The translations under genes and the position numbers were made by a program. 64,000 bases of DNA from Flavobacterium frigidimaris (lineage in GTDB: Bacteria > Bacteroidota > Bacteroidia > Flavobacteriales > Flavobacteriaceae). The notes below the pieces were generated by a model. The model saw only the letters and a program-made list of their open reading frames with translations, was not told the origin of the DNA and did no database searches. Positions 19,652-27,805 of this stretch are shown one piece after another; positions within the stretch are counted from its first letter, which is position 1, and each line of letters begins with the position of its first letter. The stretch spans positions 1 to 64,000 of the forward strand of contig FQWG01000008.1 of NCBI GenBank assembly GCA_900129595.1, written 5' to 3'.

Positions 19652-19793
19652 AAACACATAGAAACATAGCTTTGTAATCTCAATAAAGGCGTTTCACTTA
19701 TTTAAAATACACAGAGATAGAAAAGCTATGTGAAAGAAATATATTTCTTTTTGTCTTCTTTATTCAAAATTAAATCTATGTTTCTATGTGTTT
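19652..19793. repeat. Dispersed repeat, copy 1, with 18-bp terminal inverted repeats
   Basis: The ends AAACACATAGAAACATAG (19652-19669) and CTATGTTTCTATGTGTTT (19776-19793) are exact reverse complements. The core contains AAAGGCGTTTCACTTATTT, CTATGTGAAAGAAAT and ATATTTCTTTTT words that recur in copies at 39234-39372 and 56415-56516. No coding frame. It looks like a miniature, non-autonomous element or a transcribed hairpin; no flanking target duplication is evident. Confidence 0.8.
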
Positions 19794-19839
19794 AAATAAA
19801 AGTTTACAAATAATACAAACCAATCTTAAATTTTAAAAA

Positions 19840-20337
19840 GTGCAACTTACTCACGAAGAAAATCAATTTGAACGAAAAACGTTTCCGATAACATTGGTTT
19901 GCGATCATATTTATTTTCAGCAAAATATAGGTTCTCTTTTTAGAATCAGCGAAGCTTTTGGGGTCGAGAATATTATTTTTTTAGGAAAAGATATTCCGCT
20001 AACACCCAGAAAAATCAATAAAACTTCCCGAAGCACGCATCTTCATGTGCCTTATACTATAATTGAAAAAACAGCAGGACTTGTTGACTTTTTACTTCAA
20101 AACAACTTTGAAATCATTGCTTTGGAAATTGCCAGCAACAGTAAACCTCTAAAAGAAGTTGTGATTCCTGATAATAAAAAAATTGCACTTTTGATAGGAA
20201 GTGAAATTGACGGAATATCAGACGAACTTTTAAAAATTTCGAACCAAATTGTGCACATCAACATGTTCGGAAAAAACTCCAGTATGAATGTTGTACAAGC
20301 TGCCAGTATTGCTTTGTATGAGATTACCAGCTTCTAA
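19840..20337 (+). CDS. TrmH/SpoU family RNA 2'-O-methyltransferase
   Basis: A 165-aa SPOUT protein. It has the N-terminal N-I-G-S-L-F-R-I-S-E-A-F-G (motif 1), L-L-I-G-S-E-I-D-G-I-S (motif 2) and I-N-M-F-G-K-N-S-S-M-N-V-V-Q-A-A-S-I-A-L-Y-E (motif 3) of the TrmH family, which methylate ribose 2'-OH groups of tRNA or rRNA with SAM. The start codon is GTG at 19840. The short length, without an extra RNA-binding domain, is like TrmL or TrmH, but the position modified cannot be told. Not linked to the preceding gene, from which a repeat element separates it. Confidence 0.9.
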   Translation: MQLTHEENQFERKTFPITLVCDHIYFQQNIGSLFRISEAFGVENIIFLGKDIPLTPRKINKTSRSTHLHVPYTIIEKTAGLVDFLLQNNFEIIALEIASNSKPLKEVVIPDNKKIALLIGSEIDGISDELLKISNQIVHINMFGKNSSMNVVQAASIALYEITSF

Positions 20338-20632
20338 TTTTTTGATCTAAATATTGTTAAATTTCAACTGATTAGAAAATAGTCTTCAAAAAAACTATCC
20401 AAAACCTCGATTAAAAGCAAATAAATACGTTAAAATACATTTTAAAAAACAATAATTAAGAAAAAACATATTAAAAATAAAGTTGCTATTTTTGTAAGAA
20501 CTAGATTATACAAGGGTTTATAAATTTCTGACAAATAAATCGTTATAAAAATTTGGCTACAAAATGATTTTGTTATAAAATTGCGGAACAAACAACCAAA
20601 TGTAATTTTTTATAACAAAAACCCAAGTTATT

Positions 20633-21586
20633 ATGAAAAAAATTCTTATTTCCGCGGTAACAGCCTTATTGCTGTTTTCTTGTCAAAATGACCAATCAGA
20701 ATCAACAGATTCAGAAGCAACAGCTGCATCGACGCGCCGCGCATGTGCATCACAACAAGTTTTAGATGATCAACTGAGAGCTGATCCTACTTTAGCCATC
20801 AGAATGAATGAAATCGAGGCTTTTACCAACAAGAGTATCCTTACTAATCGTCTTGTAAATGGTAAAATCGAAATTCCTGTTGTCGTGAATGTTTTATACA
20901 GAACGGCGGCACAAAACATTTCTGATGCACAAATTCAATCCCAAATTGATGTCTTAAACAAAGATTTCAATGCATTAAATTCAGATTACAATAGTGTACC
21001 CGCTTTATTCTCTGGTGTAAAAGCGAATGTTGGAATTACATTTGTGCTGGATCAGATTATTAGAAAATCTACTACCAAAACTTCATGGGGTACCAATGAC
21101 GCAATGAAAAAAGTCGCTCAGGGTGGTTTAGCACCTACTTCGCCTGCCACAAAACTTAATTTATGGGCGTGTGCCATTGGCGGCGGAATACTAGGATATG
21201 CCCAATTTCCGGGTGGAGCTGCTGCTACAGACGGAGTTGTAATTGATTCTAAATACTTTGGTTTGTCCGGTGCCGCAAATGCTCCTTTTAATTTAGGGCG
21301 TACAGGTACTCACGAAGTAGGCCACTGGATGAATTTACGTCATATCTGGGGAGACGCTAATTGCGGAAGCGATTTAGTTTCTGACACTCCAACTCATAAT
21401 GAAGAAAATTACGGTGTACCTGCCTATCCGCATTACAGCACATGTACGGGAACTCCTGTAGAAATGACTATGAACTATATGGATTATGTTGATGATAATG
21501 CCATGTACATGTTCTCACAAGGGCAAAAAAACAGAATGGCTGCTATATTTGTTACAGGTGGCCCGAGAGCTGCATTTGGAATCTAA
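20633..21586 (+). CDS. Lipoprotein zinc metalloprotease, M43 (pappalysin/cytophagalysin) family
   Basis: A 317-aa secreted protease. The leader M-K-K-I-L-I-S-A-V-T-A-L-L-L-F-S-C17 is a lipoprotein signal peptide. The zinc site is the extended metzincin motif H-E-V-G-H-W-M-N-L-R-H (HExxHxxxxxH), and the Met-turn is T-M-N-Y-M-D-Y. Two cysteine pairs surround the active site, as in M43 enzymes of Bacteroidota. No C-terminal type IX secretion domain is present: the protein ends shortly after the Met-turn region (R-A-A-F-G-I), so it is likely anchored in a membrane. Upstream there is a TATTTTTG box at 20487-20494, but the expected TTG further upstream is not clear. The gene stands alone and has its own terminator. 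Confidence 0.9.
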   Translation: MKKILISAVTALLLFSCQNDQSESTDSEATAASTRRACASQQVLDDQLRADPTLAIRMNEIEAFTNKSILTNRLVNGKIEIPVVVNVLYRTAAQNISDAQIQSQIDVLNKDFNALNSDYNSVPALFSGVKANVGITFVLDQIIRKSTTKTSWGTNDAMKKVAQGGLAPTSPATKLNLWACAIGGGILGYAQFPGGAAATDGVVIDSKYFGLSGAANAPFNLGRTGTHEVGHWMNLRHIWGDANCGSDLVSDTPTHNEENYGVPAYPHYSTCTGTPVEMTMNYMDYVDDNAMYMFSQGQKNRMAAIFVTGGPRAAFGI

Positions 21587-21611
21587 AAAAACAGATTAAA
21601 AAAATAAGTTG

Positions 21612-21643
21612 AAAAGCGGGATGATATCATCTCGCTTTTTTTT
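21612..21643 (+). terminator. Intrinsic terminator of the M43 protease gene
   Basis: AAAAGCGGGATG (21612-21623) pairs with CATCTCGCTTTT (21628-21639) over 12 positions with one G-T wobble and a four-base loop, followed by a T-run to 21643. It lies 25 bases past the stop codon. Confidence 0.9.
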
Positions 21644-21699
21644 ATTTACCTCCCTGCTTTAAAAGCTTTTTTCCTATATTTATATCCTAAAATCGAAAC

Positions 21700-22791
21700 A
21701 TGATAACATCAAAAATCATTTCTAACGGAATACTAAGAGCTTTAGCAACAATTATTGTGATTCTGAGCATTTTATATTTTCTGTATGAAATACAAACTGT
21801 AATAGTATACTTGTGCATCTCACTGCTTTTGTGCCTTCTTGCCAATCCTTTGATACAATTTTTAAAGAATAAATTAAAATTCAGCAACTCCTTAGCTGCT
21901 ACCACGGCTCTTATTCTTTTTATATTGTCGATAGTGGGCTTTATATTATTATTTGTACCACTAATTATTACACAGGCCAATAATTTATCTTTACTGGACA
22001 CGCAGAGTTTACAACAGCAATTTATTGAAACTGAAAAAAGTATAGAAGCTTATTTCAATATTCAGAATGTGGATTTGAATAAGGTTCTGAAAGATTCTAA
22101 AATCACATCTATAATTGATTTTACCTATTTTACAGGTTTTCTAAATTCAATTTTAGGATTTATGGCCAATATGGGAATGGGTTTAGTATCTGTATTCTTT
22201 ATCACCTTTTTCTTTATTAAAGATCAGGAATCCTTTAAGGTAACTGCCCGAAAAATACTTCCTGATACAAATGAAGATAAGATTATAAATTCTATTACTA
22301 AGATCAATCACTTTTTAACCCGTTATTTTATTGGTTTGCTGCTTCAGCTAACAGTTGTATTTATTTTATATCTAATTGTTCTGGTCATCTTTGGTAACAA
22401 AAATGCCTTTGTAATTGCCTTCTTATGTGCCATTTTGAATATTATTCCATATATAGGACCTATCATTGGAACTACTTTGGCCGGGATTTTAACGATGATC
22501 AGTATGATTGGCAGCGATTTTCAAACCGAAATCCTTCCGAAAACAATATATGTTATCATCGGATTTTTACTGGTTCAGGCAATTGATAATAATGTGAGTC
22601 AGCCTATAATTTCATCAAAAAGTGTAAATTCGCATCCGTTAGAAATATTCCTCGTTACTTTGATTAGTGGAATTACTTTTGGGATCGTTGGGATGATTAT
22701 TGCTATTCCTGTTTTTACGATGGTAAAGGTAATTTTGAAAGAATTTTTTCCTAACAATAAAATTGTCTCCGTATTAACCGAAAGAATTTAA
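21700..22791 (+). CDS. AI-2E family transporter (PerM-like)
   Basis: A 363-aa inner-membrane protein with about eight hydrophobic segments. Two at the N-terminus (residues 10-45) and one near 60-85 are followed by a hydrophilic stretch (about 90-145), and the C-terminal half holds the rest, including the family segment I-I-P-Y-I-G-P-I-I-G. The family includes TqsA, said to export autoinducer-2, and Na+/H+ antiporters; the substrate here is not determinable. Its stop is two bases before the methyltransferase gene, so the two are co-transcribed, though no functional link is clear. Confidence 0.9.
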   Translation: MITSKIISNGILRALATIIVILSILYFLYEIQTVIVYLCISLLLCLLANPLIQFLKNKLKFSNSLAATTALILFILSIVGFILLFVPLIITQANNLSLLDTQSLQQQFIETEKSIEAYFNIQNVDLNKVLKDSKITSIIDFTYFTGFLNSILGFMANMGMGLVSVFFITFFFIKDQESFKVTARKILPDTNEDKIINSITKINHFLTRYFIGLLLQLTVVFILYLIVLVIFGNKNAFVIAFLCAILNIIPYIGPIIGTTLAGILTMISMIGSDFQTEILPKTIYVIIGFLLVQAIDNNVSQPIISSKSVNSHPLEIFLVTLISGITFGIVGMIIAIPVFTMVKVILKEFFPNNKIVSVLTERI

Positions 22792-22793
22792 CA

Positions 22794-23975
22794 GTGAACA
22801 CTTCTATTTTGCACCAAAATATTCAGGATTTTATAACTCTGAATATTGGTGTACCGATTGCAAAATTAGCTCTTCAGAAAAATCCGTTTCCTGAAACTGA
22901 CTGGATTCTAATTTTAAATCAAATAGAAGCCAAGTCGAAAGCCAAGGATAAATTACCTTCCTGGTTTTTGACTGAAAATATCATTTATCCCAGTAAAATT
23001 TCTGTTGAACAAACCTCATCTGAAAAAACAGCGGCTTATAAGGCGTCTTTGGTTTCCGGTGAAAGTTTAATCGATCTTACCGGAGGTTTTGGTGTGGATG
23101 ATTATTACTTTGCCAAAAAAATCAAAAACATAGCGCATTGCGAAATAAACGAAGATTTATCTGCCATTGTGCAGCATAATTTCAAACAGCTTAATGTGAA
23201 TAATTGTACCTTTTATGCGAAGGATTCAACTCATGTATTAAACGAACTGAACCAGAAATGGGATTGGATCTATATTGATCCTTCACGCAGAAATGATGCA
23301 AAGGGCAAAGTTTTCATGCTGAAAGACTGTTTGCCGAATGTTCCTGATTTATTGGATTTTTATTTTGAAAAAACAGATTCTATTTTAATCAAAACGGCTC
23401 CTTTACTGGATCTGTCAGCTGCTTTATCCGAACTTAAATTCGTTAAAAACATTCATATTATTGCACTTGAAAATGAAGTAAAGGAATTGCTTTTTGAAAT
23501 TCATAAACATTACTCAGGCAAAATAACGATCAAAACAGCTAATTTATTAAAGGATAAAATAGAATCTTTTGAATTTCTGTTAGATGACGAAACTGTATCT
23601 GCGCATTATCACCTGCCGCAAAAGTATGTCTATGAACCTAATGCCGCTATTATGAAATCGGGCGGTTTTGATGAAGTAAGTGCTATTTTTACTATCAATA
23701 AACTTCACAAACACTCTCATTTATATACTTCAGATGATTTAATTGATTTTCCGGGACGTACTTTTCAAATTGAAAAAGTGATTCCGTACAGCAAAAACGA
23801 AATGAAAATTGCACTCTCTAATCAGCAAGCCAATATCACGACACGAAATTTTCCGGAGACGGTAGAAAACATCCGCAAGAAGTGGAAAATAAAAAATGGC
23901 GGAAATTTGTATTGTTTTTTTACAACTGATAAAAATGATAGCAAAATAGTTTTAATTTGCAGAAAAATTACTTAA
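22794..23975 (+). CDS. THUMP-like domain class I SAM-dependent methyltransferase
   Basis: A 393-aa protein with a GTG start at 22794. The central Rossmann methyltransferase shows L-I-D-L-T-G-G-F-G-V-D-D-Y-Y-F-A (SAM motif I) and D-W-I-Y-I-D-P-S-R-R (motif IV, the D-P-S-R-R form typical of this Bacteroidota group). The C-terminus is a THUMP-like domain (about 310-393). Related proteins are thought to act on RNA, but no target is established. The stop codon TAA at 23973-23975 lies two bases before the next start. Confidence 0.85.
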   Translation: MNTSILHQNIQDFITLNIGVPIAKLALQKNPFPETDWILILNQIEAKSKAKDKLPSWFLTENIIYPSKISVEQTSSEKTAAYKASLVSGESLIDLTGGFGVDDYYFAKKIKNIAHCEINEDLSAIVQHNFKQLNVNNCTFYAKDSTHVLNELNQKWDWIYIDPSRRNDAKGKVFMLKDCLPNVPDLLDFYFEKTDSILIKTAPLLDLSAALSELKFVKNIHIIALENEVKELLFEIHKHYSGKITIKTANLLKDKIESFEFLLDDETVSAHYHLPQKYVYEPNAAIMKSGGFDEVSAIFTINKLHKHSHLYTSDDLIDFPGRTFQIEKVIPYSKNEMKIALSNQQANITTRNFPETVENIRKKWKIKNGGNLYCFFTTDKNDSKIVLICRKIT

Positions 23976-23977
23976 AT

Positions 23978-24544
23978 ATGAAACAACTAATTACACTAAC
24001 CTTTTTCTTGTTAACCTTTACCACATTTGCCCAAAAACCATGTGAATACAGTACCAATGTAAACGACTCGATTGGCAGTTATAAAGTAACGAACGAATAC
24101 CTTATAAGCGAAAAATATTTTGGTGGTACTTTTGATTATATCTTCTTTTCGCTGGCCCAGACAGATGGTTTGCCTACCTTAAATTTACAACTTATCCAGA
24201 AAAGCAAAGATTTTATAAAAGCGAATTGTTTTGATAAAAACTCTAAGGTTTTTCTACAATTAGAAAATGGAAAAATAGTAACGCTGATTCATATCGAGAG
24301 AGAAAATTGCGGTACGCTTATTCGTGACGACAAAGGTTTTGACAATCGTATCAATACAGGAATTTTCATGTTTAAAAAAGAAAATTATGACGAATTAAAA
24401 AAATCTCCTGTTTCGATCATGCGAATCAAATACCTGACAACTACAGAAGATTATATTGTAAAAAGAGAATTAACTTCTGAGTTAAATGCCAAGGTATATC
24501 ATCCTAATACGTACTTCATGGAAAACATGAGATGTGTGGAGTAA
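23978..24544 (+). CDS. Small secreted protein of unknown function
   Basis: A 188-aa protein with a signal peptide (M-K-Q-L-I-T-L-T-F-F-L-L-T-F-T-T-F-A-Q) and no recognised domain. The frame extends 21 bases upstream to an ATG overlapping the preceding gene, but the ATG at 23978 places the signal peptide properly. The mature part has three or four scattered cysteines (near the start, in the middle and next to the end), which suggests disulfides in the periplasm. It is co-transcribed with the two genes before it and its stop codon directly abuts the stop codon of the convergent VanX-like gene. Confidence 0.7.
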   Translation: MKQLITLTFFLLTFTTFAQKPCEYSTNVNDSIGSYKVTNEYLISEKYFGGTFDYIFFSLAQTDGLPTLNLQLIQKSKDFIKANCFDKNSKVFLQLENGKIVTLIHIERENCGTLIRDDKGFDNRINTGIFMFKKENYDELKKSPVSIMRIKYLTTTEDYIVKRELTSELNAKVYHPNTYFMENMRCVE

Positions 24545-25210
24545 TTAATCGCATTTCCATTTCTCGTTCGAAACCTTATCATTTAAACCTGCTTTTAAAT
24601 TATAATGCCACCACTCTGAATCAAAAGAATTGAAACCGTTTTTTATCATTACCGTTTTAAGGTATTTTCTATTTGCTTTAACCGGTACCGGGAATTTTGT
24701 ATAATTATGACTTGCCTGAATGCCGAAGAAATCAAAAGCGGTTCCCATTTCGAGTTCAGTTCCATCAGCATTGACTAAAGTAATATCTACGGCTCCTCCT
24801 CTATTATGGATGGAGCCTTTTTTTGGATCTGCAACATACTTGGGATTGGATACAATCTCCCACATTTTTTTCTGAATAGACAAGGGCCTGTAACAGTCAA
24901 AAAGTTTTATTTTGCATCCCTGCTTCATAAATTCCTTATTGGCTGCAATTAAGGCTTGCACTGTCTTGTAACGCAACAGACACTCAGCACAATCATATAC
25001 TTTTGCTTTTAGAAAATTATCTTCGGTCGCATACTTCATATCGTAGATAAAATCACTACTATAATCTTTTAAATTTACAAAAGTGGTATCTGCAATTTCC
25101 TGTGTTGTTTCACTTGAATAGGCTTCGTTTTGAGCTTTTACAGCAACTCCAGACAAAATAAATGATAAGAATAATAAAAACTGAAGTTTTGAAGATGGGT
25201 GTATTTTCAT
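24545..25210 (-). CDS. Secreted D-Ala-D-Ala dipeptidase (M15, VanX/DdpX type)
   Basis: A 221-aa exported zinc peptidase that hydrolyses D-alanyl-D-alanine. Evidence: L-F-D-C-Y-R-P near the middle (the R-P arginine is conserved in VanX), S-I-H-N-R-G-G-A-V-D-I-T (the S-x-H-x-x-G-x-A-x-D zinc motif) and E-W-W-H-Y (catalytic glutamate and third zinc histidine). I choose the ATG at 25208-25210, since it gives a signal peptide ending near V-K-A-Q; the frame is open 60 bases further upstream. No van resistance genes are near, so a role in peptidoglycan peptide recycling is more likely than vancomycin resistance. Confidence 0.9.
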   Translation of the reverse strand: MKIHPSSKLQFLLFLSFILSGVAVKAQNEAYSSETTQEIADTTFVNLKDYSSDFIYDMKYATEDNFLKAKVYDCAECLLRYKTVQALIAANKEFMKQGCKIKLFDCYRPLSIQKKMWEIVSNPKYVADPKKGSIHNRGGAVDITLVNADGTELEMGTAFDFFGIQASHNYTKFPVPVKANRKYLKTVMIKNGFNSFDSEWWHYNLKAGLNDKVSNEKWKCD

Positions 25211-25286
25211 TGTAAAAATGTATTGTATCCTGTAAATATAAAGATAAAAGTATTCTCTGGAAAATGGCATTTTGTATAATGCTTTA

Positions 25287-26075
25287 TTAATCTTTATACT
25301 TTAAACTATGGTCTTTAATTATTTTCTGGCTTTTGAGTTTAACCGCTTTAGATAATTGTTTCCAATTTTCGTCGTATTCAATTCTGTAAACATCATCTTC
25401 ATTTCCGGAAGGATAATAGGCTGTTGCTTTCGATTTTATAAAATTTTGGCTGACTGACTTTTCAGGAATTGTATAAATAATTTGCTTGAAAGGTTTTGCA
25501 TCCAAACCATCGCTGTCTCCCATATACGATAAATAAAATTCTGGTTTACCATCTTTATCCTCATCGCTGATAGTACATTTTTGATAATCAAATTCAGGCC
25601 AATAGACTACGTTGCCAAAATCCTGGAATTTGGCTTTTTCAATCATTCCTCCGTGATCGTACAGCAAAACAAAGGCATATAAATTGTGCTCGCTAAAAAT
25701 GATAGTATCCTGAGGTTTGCCTTTCATATCACTATGCTTCCAGGTTTCTTCTTCATGAACCCATTTTTTTGTTTTAAAGTTATAAACCTCACCAACAGCT
25801 CCATTTTTATAATCAATCATACGGCTAAGTTTATTTATTTTCTTTTTGAAAACAAATTCAAAATGACCATACTCACTTTCACAATGAATAATCATGGTTG
25901 TTTTACCATATAATTTGCTCTCGTAATTAAAATCAATATCAGGAACAGCCTTGCTGTATTTTACAGAATCTTTGGGATAATAACGCTGTACTATCAGAGG
26001 TTTCTTTTGTGCTATTATACTATTTATAAAAAAGAGTGACGTAAGAGTAAAAAGGTAATTTGATATTAATTTCAT
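25287..26075 (-). CDS. Secreted protein of unknown function, D-x-D-x-D-G calcium-like motif
   Basis: A 262-aa protein with a signal peptide (residues 1-22, ending I-I-A-Q). Near residue 170 there is a D-E-D-K-D-G-K-P-E-F-Y-L-S-Y segment followed by G-D-S-D-G-L-D-A-K-P; such D-x-D-x-D-G-x-x-E motifs bind calcium. The same combination occurs in the flavobacterial M949_RS01915 family, which has been linked to surface polysaccharide, but I make that link from memory of the motif only. It is 76 bases upstream of the VanX-like gene in the same direction. No catalytic residues can be assigned. Confidence 0.65.
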   Translation of the reverse strand: MKLISNYLFTLTSLFFINSIIAQKKPLIVQRYYPKDSVKYSKAVPDIDFNYESKLYGKTTMIIHCESEYGHFEFVFKKKINKLSRMIDYKNGAVGEVYNFKTKKWVHEEETWKHSDMKGKPQDTIIFSEHNLYAFVLLYDHGGMIEKAKFQDFGNVVYWPEFDYQKCTISDEDKDGKPEFYLSYMGDSDGLDAKPFKQIIYTIPEKSVSQNFIKSKATAYYPSGNEDDVYRIEYDENWKQLSKAVKLKSQKIIKDHSLKYKD

Positions 26076-26173
26076 TTTCTTGGATTATGCTTTTCTTTAT
26101 TAAATAATAAAAGCTTTATTGAGGTTCGAAATTAGTTTATTTTAGAAAACCTGATTACAGGAATTAGTCTTTT

Positions 26174-26299
26174 TTACACTACTTTAAGGTATTTATCATA
26201 TGGTTTTGATAAATAAATTAAAGCTGCAATAGCCAGCCAATTGTAAGTAACACGCTTAAAACTTTTAGCATCTGTAAATGGTTTAGAATTATATATAAA
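26174..26299 (-). pseudogene. Possible gene remnant (41-codon open frame without start)
   Basis: On the minus strand a frame bounded by stops reads F-I-Y-N-S-K-P-F-T-D-A-K-S-F-K-R and continues through a hydrophobic W-L-A-I-A-A-L-I-Y-L stretch to K-P-Y-D-K-Y-L-K-V-V and a stop. It has no ATG. The composition looks protein-like, not random AT-rich sequence. I do not recognise the family. It sits in an otherwise empty spacer between the D-x-D-x-D-G protein and phospholipase A. Confidence 0.3.
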
Positions 26300-26330
26300 T
26301 TACTCATTAAAAAGAATTATTCTTTTTTAT

Positions 26331-27152
26331 TTAAAAAATCCCCATATTCTCAGGTTTGATCGTAAATCCAATGCGCACCATACTTCTGTGTTCCTGATAA
26401 TCGATCAAACTTTCTGTATAGCCCACAAACCATTGAAGCGTGAGATAATAATTTTCGTTTTTATAGGGTCTCCAGTTTACCTGCGTCTGCAGCGATCCAT
26501 ATTTCATAACACCGCTTCCTTTTCTAAACAGAATATCGGCACTCCATCTTCCGGGTTGTATCTGGTACGTTGCACTGGCTTCGCCATAACCTACATATTG
26601 GGTAAGATACGGATTGTCTTCTTTATCAACAATCGGAATCCATCCTCTAAGTCCAACCACCCAACGCGGAGAAATTTGCGATTTTAATGAAAAAGCCAGC
26701 ATGTTCCAGGTTCTGGAATAAATAGAATCCCTTCCGTTTGATTCGTGTTCTAACGAGACAGTTCCGTAAGTGAGTCTTCCTCCTTTTAAATAAAACGGGC
26801 GAACGAGGGCTACTCCGGGATTAAAGTTTATTTCTGAAAATGGTTTTGAGCTTGCATAAATATCCCAAAAAGCTTTTTGGGTATACATTAAATACGGGAA
26901 AAAACCACCCCACAAAGGTTTCGAATTCAGCCTCAGCTTAAAACTTACCTGATATTTTACATCGGCTGTATTGCGGGTTATAGCTGTATTTATTGGTACG
27001 CCTGTTAGAAAATAATTGTCTTTGTGAACAGAAAAACTAGGTTCTTTCAGCAGTGAATCTGCTGCCCGAAAATTTTTTGCATCTTCGACAATTTGGGAAT
27101 TTGTGTTGATCGAAAACAAAATGACACACGTTAACAGGTATTTTAAATACAT
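26331..27152 (-). CDS. pldA: Outer-membrane phospholipase A (PldA/OMPLA family)
   Basis: A 273-aa protein with an N-terminal signal sequence ending near N-T-N-S-Q. The active-site block is L-E-H-E-S-N-G-R-D-S-I-Y-S-R-T-W-N: the histidine and serine of H-x-S-N-G and the asparagine of S-R-T-W-N correspond to the H-S-N triad of E. coli OMPLA. The rest alternates as 12 amphipathic strands of a beta-barrel, ending in a short tail. OMPLA removes fatty-acyl chains from phospholipids misplaced in the outer leaflet and is calcium-dependent and dimeric. The N-terminal part is longer than in proteobacterial PldA by little. It is monocistronic as far as can be seen. Confidence 0.88.
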   Translation of the reverse strand: MYLKYLLTCVILFSINTNSQIVEDAKNFRAADSLLKEPSFSVHKDNYFLTGVPINTAITRNTADVKYQVSFKLRLNSKPLWGGFFPYLMYTQKAFWDIYASSKPFSEINFNPGVALVRPFYLKGGRLTYGTVSLEHESNGRDSIYSRTWNMLAFSLKSQISPRWVVGLRGWIPIVDKEDNPYLTQYVGYGEASATYQIQPGRWSADILFRKGSGVMKYGSLQTQVNWRPYKNENYYLTLQWFVGYTESLIDYQEHRSMVRIGFTIKPENMGIF

Positions 27153-27249
27153 TCTTACAGTTTAAATTGAAGCTTATTTTTTTAGTTTTTTTACTAAGGT
27201 AAGATATATTGATGCATTATATTAACTCAAAAAATACAAGTTTTAGCTC

Positions 27250-27261
27250 ATTAACGTAAAA
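27250..27261. repeat. 12-bp direct repeat, left copy
   Basis: ATTAACGTAAAA at 27250-27261 recurs exactly at 27745-27756. The two copies bracket the decayed toxin-antitoxin genes. The left copy contains the premature stop of the toxin gene on the minus strand. Confidence 0.7.
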
Positions 27262-27436
27262 TTTTCTTATGTTCTGCTGATGGAAATAAAAAAGGATTTT
27301 CTTCAATTCTGTCAAAGCAATCATAGAACATATTAGGATAGTTATCTGCCTGATCAATGCCAAATTGACCAACCTCGTAATAATAAATTCTTTTTAAATC
27401 TTCTTTGGCTTCGCTACTTAAAAAACAGCTATACAT
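27251..27436 (-). pseudogene. ParE/RelE-family toxin, C-terminally truncated
   Basis: The first 61 residues (M-Y-S-C-F-L-S-S-E-A-K-E-D-L-K-R-I-Y-Y-Y to E-E-N-P-F-L-F-P-S-A-E-H-K-K) match the N-terminal two thirds of ParE toxins, which are about 95-100 residues long. The protein then ends at a TAA inside a 12-bp word that is repeated 495 bases away, and nothing resembling the missing C-terminal strands follows in any frame. The lost part normally carries catalytic or target-contacting residues, so it is probably inactive. Its ATG overlaps the last codons of the antitoxin gene, as in an intact operon. Confidence 0.75.
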
Positions 27437-27674
27437 CAGGCAGCTCTCTTTTGAATTCTGCTAACATTTCTTCTCTGCTTTGTTTTTTTACAAAACCGCT
27501 TTTTTTTCCCTTATCTATTTTGGCTCTCACAAACTCATAGTATTCTTCTTGTGAACGGGCTTTCTTAGTCAGATAGTTAATAGCTTCACTTTTGCTGCTA
27601 AATTCTTAGGTCTCAACCTGATTTTTTAACCACTCTTCATTAGGTGCTGTTAATGATATACTTTGTCGTGTCAT
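27429..27674 (-). pseudogene. ParD/RHH-type antitoxin with an internal stop codon
   Basis: Translation from the ATG at 27672-27674 gives M-T-R-Q-S-I-S-L-T-A-P-N-E-E-W-L-K-N-Q-V, typical of the ribbon-helix-helix N-terminus of ParD/CopG antitoxins. After 22 codons there is an in-frame TAA (residue 23), after which the frame continues E-F-S-S-K-S-E-A-I-N-Y-L to D-V and a TAG at 27429-27431. A single base change (for example AAA or CAA to TAA) explains the break. The two genes overlap by eight bases. The unit is about the normal antitoxin length of 81 codons. Confidence 0.8.
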
Positions 27675-27744
27675 AATCCTAATTTTATTGGGTGTAAATT
27701 TATACCAGACTTTTCAAATAGAATTAAAATTTTATTTTTATTGG

Positions 27745-27756
27745 ATTAACGTAAAA
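27745..27756. repeat. 12-bp direct repeat, right copy
   Basis: Exact second copy of ATTAACGTAAAA (see 27250-27261), located upstream of the antitoxin remnant, in the spacer before the arabinofuranosidase gene. Confidence 0.7.
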
Positions 27757-27805
27757 CATCCTTTGGCTTTTGGAGATTTATCGTTTAAAAAAAAGCTCTT
27801 GTATT

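Noticed and set aside
20487..20494. Promoter for the M43 protease gene
   Set aside because: The TATTTTTG box fits the -7 consensus, but no TTG is found at the right distance upstream, so it is not listed as a feature.
20633..21586. Type IX secreted protease
   Set aside because: The protein has a lipobox and ends soon after the Met-turn, without a C-terminal sorting domain, so lipoprotein export is more likely.
24545..25210. Vancomycin resistance gene
   Set aside because: Although VanX-like, no vanH, vanA or regulatory van genes are near, and similar exported dipeptidases are common in Bacteroidota.
27251..27674. Functional toxin-antitoxin system
   Set aside because: The antitoxin frame is broken by an in-frame stop at codon 23 and the toxin lacks its C-terminal third, so the pair is scored as pseudogenes.
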